From: JBLNBQ01 sp050260095 | Lineage (GTDB): Bacteria; Bacillota; UBA5301; DYFA01 | Length of the DNA stretch: 31,591 nt | Assembly (NCBI GenBank): GCA_050260095.1 | Contig: JBLNBQ010000102.1 | Coordinates: 1-31,591, forward strand | Reading direction: 5' to 3' | Part shown: positions 15,028 through 22,417 of the stretch, one piece after another | Layout: every line of letters starts with the position of its first letter | Numbering within the stretch: the stretch's first letter is position 1 | Translations under genes and position numbers: made by a program | Notes under the pieces: generated by a model | Seen by the model: only the letters and a program-made list of their open reading frames with translations | Databases searched by the model: none | What the model was told of the DNA's origin: nothing

Positions 15028-16155
15028 ATGCGCGTGGTTCTCACGGGCGGGGGAACGGGTGGGCACATCTACCCGGGGCTGGCCGTCGCCGCGGCCCTGC
15101 AGCGGCTGGGCCCGGTGGAACTCCTCTGGGTCGGCGCCGAGCGGGGCCTGGAGAAGGAACTGGTGACCCGGGAAGGCCTGCCCCTGGTGACGTTTCCGCT
15201 CCAGGCGTTCCAGCGGCGACTCTCCTTCGACACCCTAAGGACCGCCTGGCGCGCCGCGGCCGCTTTTCCGGCGGCCCGCGCCACGCTCGCCCGGTTCCGG
15301 CCCGACGTGGTCCTGGGGACGGGCGGCTACGCCTGCGGCCCGGTGGTGCTGACGGCCCGCCTCATGGGCATACCCACCGCCATCCAGGAGCAAAACGCAT
15401 TGCCGGGGTGGACAAACCGGGTCCTGGGGCGGGTGGTCGACCGGGTGGCGCTCGGTTTCGGGGAGGCGGAGCGCTTCTTTCCCAAGGCGAAATGCGTGCT
15501 CACGGGCAACCCCCTGCGGGCCGGGATTCTCACGGCCCGGCGCGAGGAGGGCCAGGCCCGGTTCGGGTTGGACCCGGGCAAACGCACGGTGCTGGTCTTC
15601 GGGGGCAGCCAGGGAGCGCGGGCGATCAACCGGGCGACGCTTGCGGCGCTGCCCGGGCTGGTGGCGCGCCGCGACTGCCAGTTGCTGTGGGTCACCGGGA
15701 CCCGCTCCTTCGCCGAGGTCTCGGAGCGCCTGGCGGCGGAGGGGGCGGCGGTCGGCGAGCAGGAGGCCCGGCTCGGCGATGTCCACGTCTTCGCCTACCT
15801 CCACGACATGCCTTTGGCGCTGGCCGCGGCCGACCTGGCGGTGAGCCGGGCGAGCGCGATGGCCCTCTCCGAGATGGCCGTGCGGGGGCTGCCTTCGATC
15901 CTCATCCCGCTGCCCAGCGCGGCCGAGAACCATCAGGAGTGGAACGCCCGGGCCCGAGAGAAGGCCGGGGCCAGCGTCATGCTGCTCGAACGCGATCTTT
16001 CGGGGGAGCGCCTGGGTGCGCTCCTCGCCGGGCTCTTGGCCGATCCAGTCCGGCTCGCCAGGATGGAGAGCGCGGCGCGGACCCTCGGCAGGCCCCAGGC
16101 GGCGGAGGCGGTCGCGCGGCTCCTTCACGACCTCGCCCGCGTCGCCCATGGCTGA
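15028..16155 (+). CDS. murG: UDP-GlcNAc:lipid I N-acetylglucosaminyltransferase MurG
   Basis: MurG adds GlcNAc to lipid I on the inner face of the membrane, making lipid II. The 375-residue GT-B protein begins MRVVLTGGGTGGHIYPGLAV, the canonical glycine-rich lipid-substrate loop. It also has VVLGTGGYACGPV, QEQNALPGWTNR, FGGSQGARAIN and SAAENHQEWNA, which contact the nucleotide sugar. A GTG at 15016 overlapping the ftsW stop is possible. The ATG at 15028 is preferred because GGGGGTGA lies 8 bases upstream and the protein then starts exactly at the family's usual N-terminus. The gene that normally follows, murC, is missing. Confidence 0.96.
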   Translation: MRVVLTGGGTGGHIYPGLAVAAALQRLGPVELLWVGAERGLEKELVTREGLPLVTFPLQAFQRRLSFDTLRTAWRAAAAFPAARATLARFRPDVVLGTGGYACGPVVLTARLMGIPTAIQEQNALPGWTNRVLGRVVDRVALGFGEAERFFPKAKCVLTGNPLRAGILTARREEGQARFGLDPGKRTVLVFGGSQGARAINRATLAALPGLVARRDCQLLWVTGTRSFAEVSERLAAEGAAVGEQEARLGDVHVFAYLHDMPLALAAADLAVSRASAMALSEMAVRGLPSILIPLPSAAENHQEWNARAREKAGASVMLLERDLSGERLGALLAGLLADPVRLARMESAARTLGRPQAAEAVARLLHDLARVAHG

Positions 16156-16210
16156 CGCCGGGGTCAGGGACACTCTGCGACCAAAGTCATATGGTGTAGG
16201 GGAAGCAGGC

Positions 16211-17149
16211 ATGAGAGACGGGGAAGAGGGTGCCGGGACCATCGACCGGTTGGCGAACGCGCTCAGCGAGGAAACGGGCTGCGAGGTGAAGACCGGCGAA
16301 CCTTTGGCGTCGCACACTTCTTTCCGGATCGGGGGACCGGCGGACCTGTTCATGACGGTTCCCGGCGACCGTGAACTGGAAAGGCTCCTGCCGGCCCTGG
16401 GCCGCCGGGGGCTCCGCTATTTCGTGCTCGGCAACGGAACGAACCTGCTGTTCAGCGACGACGGTTTCCGGGGGGCGGTCATCAGATTAGGCGAGCACTT
16501 CCGGCAGATAGCTCGCACCGGACGCGAACTCTCGGCCGGAGCGGCGGTGGCGCTCCCGGCCATCGCCCGCGCCGCGGCCGATGCCGAACTGGCCGGCTGC
16601 GAGTTTCTCGCCGGCATCCCCGGCAGCCTGGGCGGGGCGGTGTGCATGAACGCCGGCGCCTGGGGAGCCTCCCTCTCCGACATCGTCAGCCGGGTCTGGG
16701 TCGTCGACCGCCAAGGGGACCGGGTGAGCTACGGCGGAGCGGAGATGGCATTCGGCTACCGCACCAGCCGCCTTCTGGGAAGCGGGGAAGTGGTCACCCG
16801 GGTCGAGCTTGCCCTGCACCCCGGAGAAGTCTCCGAGATCAGGCGCCGGACGGCCGAACTGCTGGAGGCCCGCCGCCGGAGCCAGCCCCTCGGTGTGCCC
16901 AACGCCGGCAGCGTCTTCAAGAATCCTCCAGGAGGCAAGGCCGGCCGCCTCCTGGAAGAGGCCGGAGTGAAGGGCCTTCGCCGGGGCGGCGCGGAGGTCT
17001 CGCGGGTGCACGCCAACTTCATCGTCAACACGGGCGGCGCCACCGCCGCCGACGTTCTCTGGCTGGTGAGGGAGATGCAGCGCCGGGTGTTCGTGCAGAC
17101 GGGGGTCATGCTCGAACCGGAACTCCGCCTGGTCGGCGGAGAAGACTGA
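16211..17149 (+). CDS. murB: UDP-N-acetylenolpyruvoylglucosamine reductase MurB
   Basis: MurB is the FAD and NADPH-dependent enzyme that reduces UDP-GlcNAc-enolpyruvate to UDP-MurNAc. The 312-residue protein has HTSFRIGGPADLF (FAD domain), VLGNGTNLLFSDDGFRG, CEFLAGIPGSLGGAVCMNAGA, the catalytic-serine segment PNAGSVFKNPPG, HANFIVNTGGATAADV and the C-terminal catalytic glutamate in LEPELRLVG. An in-frame ATG at 16148 inside the end of murG would add 21 residues. The ATG at 16211 with AGGGGAAG in front gives the normal N-terminus. The gap of 55 bases after murG is where murC would be expected. Confidence 0.96.
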   Translation: MRDGEEGAGTIDRLANALSEETGCEVKTGEPLASHTSFRIGGPADLFMTVPGDRELERLLPALGRRGLRYFVLGNGTNLLFSDDGFRGAVIRLGEHFRQIARTGRELSAGAAVALPAIARAAADAELAGCEFLAGIPGSLGGAVCMNAGAWGASLSDIVSRVWVVDRQGDRVSYGGAEMAFGYRTSRLLGSGEVVTRVELALHPGEVSEIRRRTAELLEARRRSQPLGVPNAGSVFKNPPGGKAGRLLEEAGVKGLRRGGAEVSRVHANFIVNTGGATAADVLWLVREMQRRVFVQTGVMLEPELRLVGGED

Positions 17150-17175
17150 GGGGCGCTTGGGGGAGGAACACAAGC

Positions 17176-18435
17176 GTGGATAAGCTTTTCATCTCCGGCG
17201 GACGGAGACTGGCCGGACGCGTCACCGCCTCGGGCGCCAAGAACGCGGCGCTCCCGCTCATGGCGGCCACTCTGCTCACGCCCGACGCCTGCGACCTTGA
17301 GCGGGTGCCGCAGATCCGCGACATCGGCACGATGTGCCAGGTGCTTGAAGCGCTGGGCGCCCGCCTTTCCTGGCTGGATGAGCATGTCCTCAGAGTCAAG
17401 AGCGGGACCGACCTCAGCACCGCGCCGCCGGAAGAGATCGTGCGCGAGATGCGGGCCTCTTTCCAGGTGACCGGACCGCTGCTGGCCCGCTTCGGCGAGG
17501 TCAGCATCAGCCCGCCCGGCGGGTGCGCGCTCGGTCCCCGGCCGGTGGACCTGCATGTACACGGCCTGCAGGCCATGGGCGCCCAGGTGATCGAGGACGG
17601 CTCCCTCATCCACCTCAAGGCGAAGCGGTTGCATGGCGCCGACATCCTGCTCGACTATCCAAGCGTCGGGGCGACGGAGAATCTCATGATGGCGGCTTGC
17701 CTCGCCCAAGGCCGCACCTTCATCCGCAACGCGGCCCGCGAGCCGGAGATCGTCGACCTGCAGACCATGTTGAACCGGATGGGCGCCTGCGTGAGGGGGG
17801 CCGGCACCGACGTGGTCCGGGTGGACGGCGTGCCGGGTCTCACGGGCGCCTCCCATTCGGTCATCCCCGATCGCATCGAGGCGGGGACCTATCTTGCCGC
17901 CGCCGCCGTGACCCGCGGCGACATCACCGTCGACGGGGTGATCCCCCAGCATCTCGAGGCGGCGCTGGCGAAGCTGGCCGAGATGGGCGCGGAGGTGACC
18001 CGCGGCCAGGACTACGCCCGCGTCAAGGTGGGGCGCCGCCTGCGCGGCACGACCGTCCGGGCGCTGCCCTATCCCGGTTTCCCCACCGACCTGCAGCCCC
18101 AGCTGACCACCGTGGCCTGCCTGGCCGACGGGGTCAGCTTCATCCACGAGGAGGTTTTCTCCAGCCGGTTCAGGCATGTGGATGACCTGGTCCGCATGGG
18201 AGCGGACATCCACCTGGAAGGCCGCGTGGCGATCGTCCAGGGAGTCGAGGCGCTGACGGGAACCACCGTGCATGCGCCCGACCTCCGGGCCGGGGCGGCG
18301 TTGGTCCTGGCGGCGCTGGCCGCCCGGGGCGAATCGGTGGTCGAAGGGGTCGAGCATCTCGCCCGGGGATACGAGAACCTGGAGGCCAAGTTGGGGGCGC
18401 TGGGAGCCCAGTTCCAGGTGCGGGACGCCGCCTGA
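17176..18435 (+). CDS. murA: UDP-N-acetylglucosamine 1-carboxyvinyltransferase MurA
   Basis: MurA catalyses the first committed step of peptidoglycan synthesis, adding enolpyruvate from PEP to UDP-GlcNAc. The 419-residue protein has Lys22-Asn23 in SGAKNAALP. The active-site loop PPGGCALGPRPVDLH has Cys117, equivalent to Cys115 of E. coli, which predicts fosfomycin sensitivity at the enzyme level. Further motifs are PSVGATENLMMAA and IPDRIEAGTYLAAAA. The GTG start is preceded by GGGGGAGG. With MurB just upstream, the cluster encodes the two steps to UDP-MurNAc. Confidence 0.97.
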   Translation: MDKLFISGGRRLAGRVTASGAKNAALPLMAATLLTPDACDLERVPQIRDIGTMCQVLEALGARLSWLDEHVLRVKSGTDLSTAPPEEIVREMRASFQVTGPLLARFGEVSISPPGGCALGPRPVDLHVHGLQAMGAQVIEDGSLIHLKAKRLHGADILLDYPSVGATENLMMAACLAQGRTFIRNAAREPEIVDLQTMLNRMGACVRGAGTDVVRVDGVPGLTGASHSVIPDRIEAGTYLAAAAVTRGDITVDGVIPQHLEAALAKLAEMGAEVTRGQDYARVKVGRRLRGTTVRALPYPGFPTDLQPQLTTVACLADGVSFIHEEVFSSRFRHVDDLVRMGADIHLEGRVAIVQGVEALTGTTVHAPDLRAGAALVLAALAARGESVVEGVEHLARGYENLEAKLGALGAQFQVRDAA

Positions 18436-18443
18436 GATTTCAA

Positions 18444-18472
18444 TTCTCCCCCTCTATGCGGCGTGCTATAAT
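18444..18472 (+). promoter_or_regulatory. Candidate sigma-A promoter of ftsQ, extended -10
   Basis: A perfect TATAAT (18467-18472) is preceded by TG one base upstream (TGCTATAAT), an extended -10. The hexamer TTCTCC at 18444-18449 with a 17-base spacer is a weak -35. GCGGC (18458-18462) and GCCGC (18476-18480) flank the -10 as an inverted repeat. The site lies in the 60-base murA-ftsQ gap, 24 bases ahead of the ftsQ start. Confidence 0.65.
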
Positions 18473-18495
18473 ATTGCCGCGAGAGGAGGACTGGC

Positions 18496-19245
18496 GTGGC
18501 CGCGGGCAAGACACCGCAGGTGCTTTTTTTATGGCTGTTCCTCGCCGTGGCCGCGGGGCTTGCCTTCAGCCAGTCCGCGTACTTTTCGGTGCGCGAGGTG
18601 GAGCTTTCGGGCGCCTTGCAGATGAGTCGCGACGAGGTGCTGGCCGTGGCCGGCGTGCGGCTCCCCGCCAACGTCTTTTCTCTCAACCCTGCTGCCATCA
18701 AGGCCAAGCTCGCCGAGTATCCCATGGTGGCGAAGGTCCGCGTCGAGCGGCGTCTGCCGGCCCGGCTCCGGATCATGCTCACGGAGCGGCGGCCGGTGGG
18801 CGCGCTGCCCTACGGGGAGCATCTGCTTCTCTTCGACCGGGAAGGAGTCCCCTATGCTGTGCGACAGGCCAGCCGTAGTCCGAGGCTGCCGCTGGTCACG
18901 GGGCTGCGGCCGTTTCCGGTGAGGCTGGGGCGGCCCGAACGCGGCGAGGGCTTGCGCTGGCTGGCGGCGGTCCTCGGCAGTCTCCCGCCCGATCTCGACC
19001 GGCGGATCGCCCGGGTGGAGGTCCGGCGGGGGTTCGACCTCTCCCTGGTTCTTGACGACGGGGTGAGGGTCCGCTTGGGCGGACGCGAGGCGATCGGCCG
19101 GAAGCTGGGGCTTGTCCGCTCGATCCTCGCGGAGACGGCGGCGAAAGGCTGGAAGGTGCGGGAGATCGACGTGCGCAGCGTGGATCAGCCGTTGGTCCGC
19201 AAGGGCGCGGCACCAGCGGCGACGGCCGGGGAGGCGGGGCGGTGA
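18496..19245 (+). CDS. ftsQ: Cell division protein FtsQ/DivIB
   Basis: This 249-residue bitopic protein of the divisome bridges FtsL/DivIC and the septal synthase. A very short cytoplasmic start (about 7 residues) leads to one membrane segment at about residues 9-28. A POTRA domain follows (about 30-98), with the typical opening YFSVREVELSGALQMSRDEV and closing VRVERRLPARLRIMLTERRPV. The beta domain beyond it has GVPYAV and LPLVTGL. The GTG start is preceded by GAGAGGAGG at 7 bases, and a TATAAT box lies just upstream. The stop overlaps the start of the next gene. Confidence 0.92.
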   Translation: MAAGKTPQVLFLWLFLAVAAGLAFSQSAYFSVREVELSGALQMSRDEVLAVAGVRLPANVFSLNPAAIKAKLAEYPMVAKVRVERRLPARLRIMLTERRPVGALPYGEHLLLFDREGVPYAVRQASRSPRLPLVTGLRPFPVRLGRPERGEGLRWLAAVLGSLPPDLDRRIARVEVRRGFDLSLVLDDGVRVRLGGREAIGRKLGLVRSILAETAAKGWKVREIDVRSVDQPLVRKGAAPAATAGEAGR

Positions 19246-19964
19246 TGCGGCGCGACTGGATGGTCTCGGTCACGGTGGTCTGCGTGGTGCTCGGCGTCCT
19301 CCTCGCCGTCCAGTTCCGCACCCAGAGCGTGAAAGACCGGGTGCCGGCCGGCAACTCAGAGATGATGGTGCACTTGTACAACGAGGCGAAGATCCAGGAG
19401 GCGGCGCTGCTGCGCGAGCGGGAGCAACTGAGCATTGACCTGCGGCGCGCGGCGGAGGGCAAGAGCGTCCTCAACGGCCTCAACACCGAACTCAGGAAAG
19501 CCACGCTCCTCGCGGGAACCAGCCGGGTGCAGGGCCCGGGGGTGATCGTCACCCTCGAAAGCCCGGTGAACGGGCAGCGCCAAGGCAAGGAAGAGTTGTT
19601 CCTCGTGCACGACGAGGACCTGCTCAACGTGATCAACGAACTGGCGGCGGCCGGGGCCGAGGCGATCGCCATCAACGGCGAACGGCGGGTTGCGGCCACG
19701 GAGATCCGGCGCGCCGGGGCACTTATGTCGGTCAACAACCGGAGTATCGGGGAGCCATTCGTCATCAAGGCGATCGGCAACCCCGAAGGGCTGGAGCAGT
19801 CCCTGGCGGTGCGGGGCGGCGTCCTCGACGCGCTGCGGGCCTGGGGGATCACCGTGAAGATCGAAAAGGCGGAGAATCTCGTCCTGCCGGCCTACCGGCC
19901 GGGACCGGCGACCTTGCCGGTGGGTCCGAGCGCCCGCCGCAGGCAGGGAGGGACCGGAGAATGA
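19245..19964 (+). CDS. DUF881 (YlxW/YlxX-like) membrane-anchored protein, copy 1
   Basis: This 239-residue protein starts MRRDWMVSVTVVCVVLGVLL with a membrane segment at about residues 7-24. A coiled coil (about 38-85) and a globular DUF881 domain follow, showing GPGVIVTL, LVHDEDLLNVINELAAAGAE, AIAINGERR, FVIKAIGN and RGGVLDALRAWGITVKI. DUF881 genes are commonly found between ftsQ and ftsA in sporeforming Bacillota, and their role is not established. The ATG at 19245 overlaps the ftsQ stop (TGATG). A GTG one codon earlier is possible. It is clearly paralogous to the next gene. Confidence 0.88.
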   Translation: MRRDWMVSVTVVCVVLGVLLAVQFRTQSVKDRVPAGNSEMMVHLYNEAKIQEAALLREREQLSIDLRRAAEGKSVLNGLNTELRKATLLAGTSRVQGPGVIVTLESPVNGQRQGKEELFLVHDEDLLNVINELAAAGAEAIAINGERRVAATEIRRAGALMSVNNRSIGEPFVIKAIGNPEGLEQSLAVRGGVLDALRAWGITVKIEKAENLVLPAYRPGPATLPVGPSARRRQGGTGE

Positions 19965-20686
19965 ACCGGAGACACCTGCACCTCGGCGTGACGGCGATCT
20001 GCGTGCTGCTGGGCGTCCTCATGGTGGTGCAGTTCCGCACCCAGTCGCAGAAGACGCGCCTCTCGACCGCCCGGTCGGAGGTGCTGCTCAACCTGTATGA
20101 GGATACGGAAGCCCACCGGCGCAGCCTGGAGAAGGAGATCGCGACCTTCCGCGAGGAACTGGCCAAGGCCGTGGAAGGGCGCCAGCGCCTGGCCGGTCTG
20201 AACCAGGCGGTGGAAGACGCCCGCCGTCGGGCCGGCCTCACGGAAGTGATCGGCCCGGGGATCACGGTTACCTTGAACGACAGCGACCGGGAGGCCGCTC
20301 CCGGGCAGGACCAGGACATGTACCTGATCCACGACGAAGATCTGCTGCTGGTCATCAACGAACTGCTGGCGGCCGGGGCCGACGCGATCGCCATCAACGG
20401 CCAGCGGTGGACGTCGCGGAGCGAGATCCGGTGCGCCGGGCCGACGGCCTCGATCAACCGGACGAGGGTGGGCGCCCCGTTCGTGATCCAGGCGGTGGGC
20501 AACGCCGATACCCTCGAGAGCGCCATGCGCCTGCGGGGCGGCGTGCTGGAGGCGCTGCGCACCTGGGGCATCAAGGTCCGCATCGAGCGGTCCGACCGCA
20601 TGATCATCCCGGCCTATACCGGCAGCCTGGAATACGAGTTTGCCCGGCCCCTCGGCGTGGGGCAGGGCGAGCAGAGGAGCGAGTAG
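19961..20686 (+). CDS. DUF881 (YlxW/YlxX-like) membrane-anchored protein, copy 2
   Basis: This 241-residue protein overlaps the preceding gene by ATGA and repeats its architecture. A membrane segment (about 9-24) leads into the shared VQFRTQS, a coiled coil (about 45-90) and the DUF881 domain with GPGITVTL, LIHDEDLLLVINELLAAGAD, AIAINGQR, FVIQAVGN and RGGVLEALRTWGIKVRI. The two genes are therefore a tandem duplication that has diverged. The coiled-coil region and the extreme C-terminus differ most. The function is unknown, with a possible link to division or sporulation envelope from position only. Confidence 0.88.
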   Translation: MNRRHLHLGVTAICVLLGVLMVVQFRTQSQKTRLSTARSEVLLNLYEDTEAHRRSLEKEIATFREELAKAVEGRQRLAGLNQAVEDARRRAGLTEVIGPGITVTLNDSDREAAPGQDQDMYLIHDEDLLLVINELLAAGADAIAINGQRWTSRSEIRCAGPTASINRTRVGAPFVIQAVGNADTLESAMRLRGGVLEALRTWGIKVRIERSDRMIIPAYTGSLEYEFARPLGVGQGEQRSE

Positions 20687-20689
20687 ACC

Positions 20690-21052
20690 ATGTGGCTTCC
20701 GGCCCTCGGACTCCTGTTGGGCATCGCACTCGGAATGTGGTCGCCGGTGATCCTCCCGGTGGGCTACGCCAGCTACATGGCGATCGCCATCCTGGCCGCC
20801 CTCGACTCGGTCTTCGGCGGGCTGCGGGCCGCCCTGGAGGACAAGTACGACAACACCGTGTTCATCAGCGGTTTCTTCATGAACATCGTCGTGGCCACGC
20901 TCCTCACCTACCTCGGCGCCAAGCTGGGGGTCGACCTCATTCTCGGGGCGACGGTGGCCTTCAGCATCCGCATCTTCAACAACCTGGGCATCATCCGGCG
21001 CCACCTGCTCGACCGCTGGCGCGCCCGCAGTAGCAGGGCTAAAGGTGCCTGA
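20690..21052 (+). CDS. sbp: Small basic membrane protein, DUF1290 (Sbp)
   Basis: This 120-residue integral membrane protein has about three hydrophobic segments. It shows the DUF1290 signatures GYASYMAIAILAALDSVFGG, DNTVFISGFFMNIVVATLL and FSIRIFNNLGIIRRHLL, and a basic tail. Its Bacillus counterpart, sbp, also lies next to ftsA. The role is not established. It starts 3 bases after the second DUF881 gene, so these three are one transcription unit. It is followed by an 87-base gap holding a large hairpin that runs into the ftsA start. Confidence 0.9.
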   Translation: MWLPALGLLLGIALGMWSPVILPVGYASYMAIAILAALDSVFGGLRAALEDKYDNTVFISGFFMNIVVATLLTYLGAKLGVDLILGATVAFSIRIFNNLGIIRRHLLDRWRARSSRAKGA

Positions 21053-21076
21053 CCCCGCCGCGAATTGCTCTGCTAA

Positions 21077-21142
21077 AAAGAGGAAAGCCCCCCCTGCCGT
21101 CGAATATCAGTCGACAGTAACCCGGCGGGGGGTTTCTCTTTG
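21077..21142 (+). promoter_or_regulatory. Long hairpin covering the ftsA ribosome binding site and start codon
   Basis: AAAGAG, AAA, CCCCCC and GCCG (5' arm 21077-21099, with small bulges) pair with CGGC, GGGGGG, TTT and CTCTTT (3' arm 21123-21141). This gives about 19 pairs around a 23-base loop. The only G-rich Shine-Dalgarno for ftsA (GGGGGG, 21127-21132) and two bases of its TTG start lie in the 3' arm. The pyrimidine run TTTCTCTTT after the G block also gives it terminator character. The loop carries two inverted near-matches to the Spo0A box (CGTCGAA, GTCGACA). The regulatory role is inferred. Confidence 0.55.
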
Positions 21143-22387
21143 CCCGAGCGGCGTTTGATAACCGGTCTGGACGTCGGCACGTCCAAGGTCTGCACGATCA
21201 TCGCCGAGGTGCACCCCTCCGGGCGCTTGGATTTCGTCGGCGTAGGCGTGGCGCCTTCGCATGGCCTCCGCAAGGGCATGGTGGTCGACCTCGAGCGCAC
21301 CGTGGACGCCATCCGGGCGTCCGTCGGACAGGCGGAGCGGATGGCCGGGGTCAAGGTGGAAGAGGTCTGGGTCGGCGTCGCCGGCGGGCACGTCACCTCG
21401 CTCAACAGCCACGGAGTGGTGGCGGTGGCCCGTCCCGATTGGGAGATAACCCGCGACGACGTGGAGCGGGCGGTGGAGGCGGCCCGGGCGGTGGCGCTGC
21501 CGTCCGACCGGCAGGTCATCCACGTTTTGCCGCGGGAATTCGTGGTCGACGGGTGCCGGGGCATCCACGATCCGGTGGGCATGTCGGGCGTGCGCCTGGA
21601 AGTCCACGTCCATCTGGTGACTGGGGCGGTCACCGCCTTGCGCAACATGGTCAAGGCGGTCGAGCGCGCCGGGCTCGAGGTGGCCGACCTGGTTCTGCAA
21701 CCTTTGGCTTCGGCCGAGGCGGTGCTGGTTCCTGAGGAGCGGTCGGAGGGCGTCGTGCTCATCGACATCGGCGCCGGAACGACCGACCTGGCGGTCTTCC
21801 ACGAGGGGAGCATCTGGCACACCGCCGTGATCCCCGTGGGGGGCAACCACGTGACCTCCGATCTGGCCTACGGCCTCCGCCTGCCCTGGGGGGAGGCGGA
21901 ACGGGCCAAGCTGGCGTTCGGGCGCCCGCCCGTCCTGCCCGGCTTCGAAGGGCAGCTTCAAGTCGCGGCCGCCAGCTTCTCCGGGCGGGAGGCGCAGGGC
22001 GACCGGGTCGACCCGGCGCTGGTCATCGGGGCCCGGGCCGAGGAGATCTTTCGCCTCGTTGCCGGCGAACTCCGGCAGGTCCCCCACCCAGCCTTCGTGC
22101 CGGGCGGTGCGGTGATCACCGGCGGTTCGTCGCAATTGGGGGGAGTCCTGGAGATCGCCCGGCAGACGCTGGGCTTGCCGGTTCGCCGCGGGGTCCCGGG
22201 CGGCCGGGCAGGCTTCCCCGACCTGGAGGCCAACCCAGCCTTCGCGACCGGCGTGGGCCTTGCGCTTTATGGGGCCCGCCGGCGGCCGCCGGAGGAGGTT
22301 TCGGCCCGCGCCCGGAGGCGGGCGGGGCCTGCGGCACGCGTGATGGCGCTGGTTCGCCAGTGGTTCGGAGATTTCTTCCCCGAGTAG
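21140..22387 (+). CDS. ftsA: Cell division protein FtsA
   Basis: FtsA is the actin-like ATPase that tethers FtsZ to the membrane. The 415-residue protein starts at a TTG, the first usable start in the frame, giving a product that begins PERRLITGLDVGTSKVC after the initiator. It shows the phosphate-1 loop GLDVGTSKV, the 1C domain, the phosphate-2 motif VLIDIGAGTTDLAVF and the adenosine motif AVITGGSSQLGG. The C-terminal amphipathic helix RVMALVRQWFGDFF is the membrane-targeting sequence. The start lies in the hairpin at 21077-21142. ftsZ follows after 30 bases. Confidence 0.95.
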   Translation: MPERRLITGLDVGTSKVCTIIAEVHPSGRLDFVGVGVAPSHGLRKGMVVDLERTVDAIRASVGQAERMAGVKVEEVWVGVAGGHVTSLNSHGVVAVARPDWEITRDDVERAVEAARAVALPSDRQVIHVLPREFVVDGCRGIHDPVGMSGVRLEVHVHLVTGAVTALRNMVKAVERAGLEVADLVLQPLASAEAVLVPEERSEGVVLIDIGAGTTDLAVFHEGSIWHTAVIPVGGNHVTSDLAYGLRLPWGEAERAKLAFGRPPVLPGFEGQLQVAAASFSGREAQGDRVDPALVIGARAEEIFRLVAGELRQVPHPAFVPGGAVITGGSSQLGGVLEIARQTLGLPVRRGVPGGRAGFPDLEANPAFATGVGLALYGARRRPPEEVSARARRRAGPAARVMALVRQWFGDFFPE

Positions 22388-22417
22388 ATCAGACGGGGCA
22401 GGCAAGGAGGAGCCGAG

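Noticed and set aside
16148..16210. Upstream ATG for murB inside murG
   Set aside because: It would add 21 residues unlike any MurB N-terminus. The ATG at 16211 has a G-rich site in front and gives the normal length.
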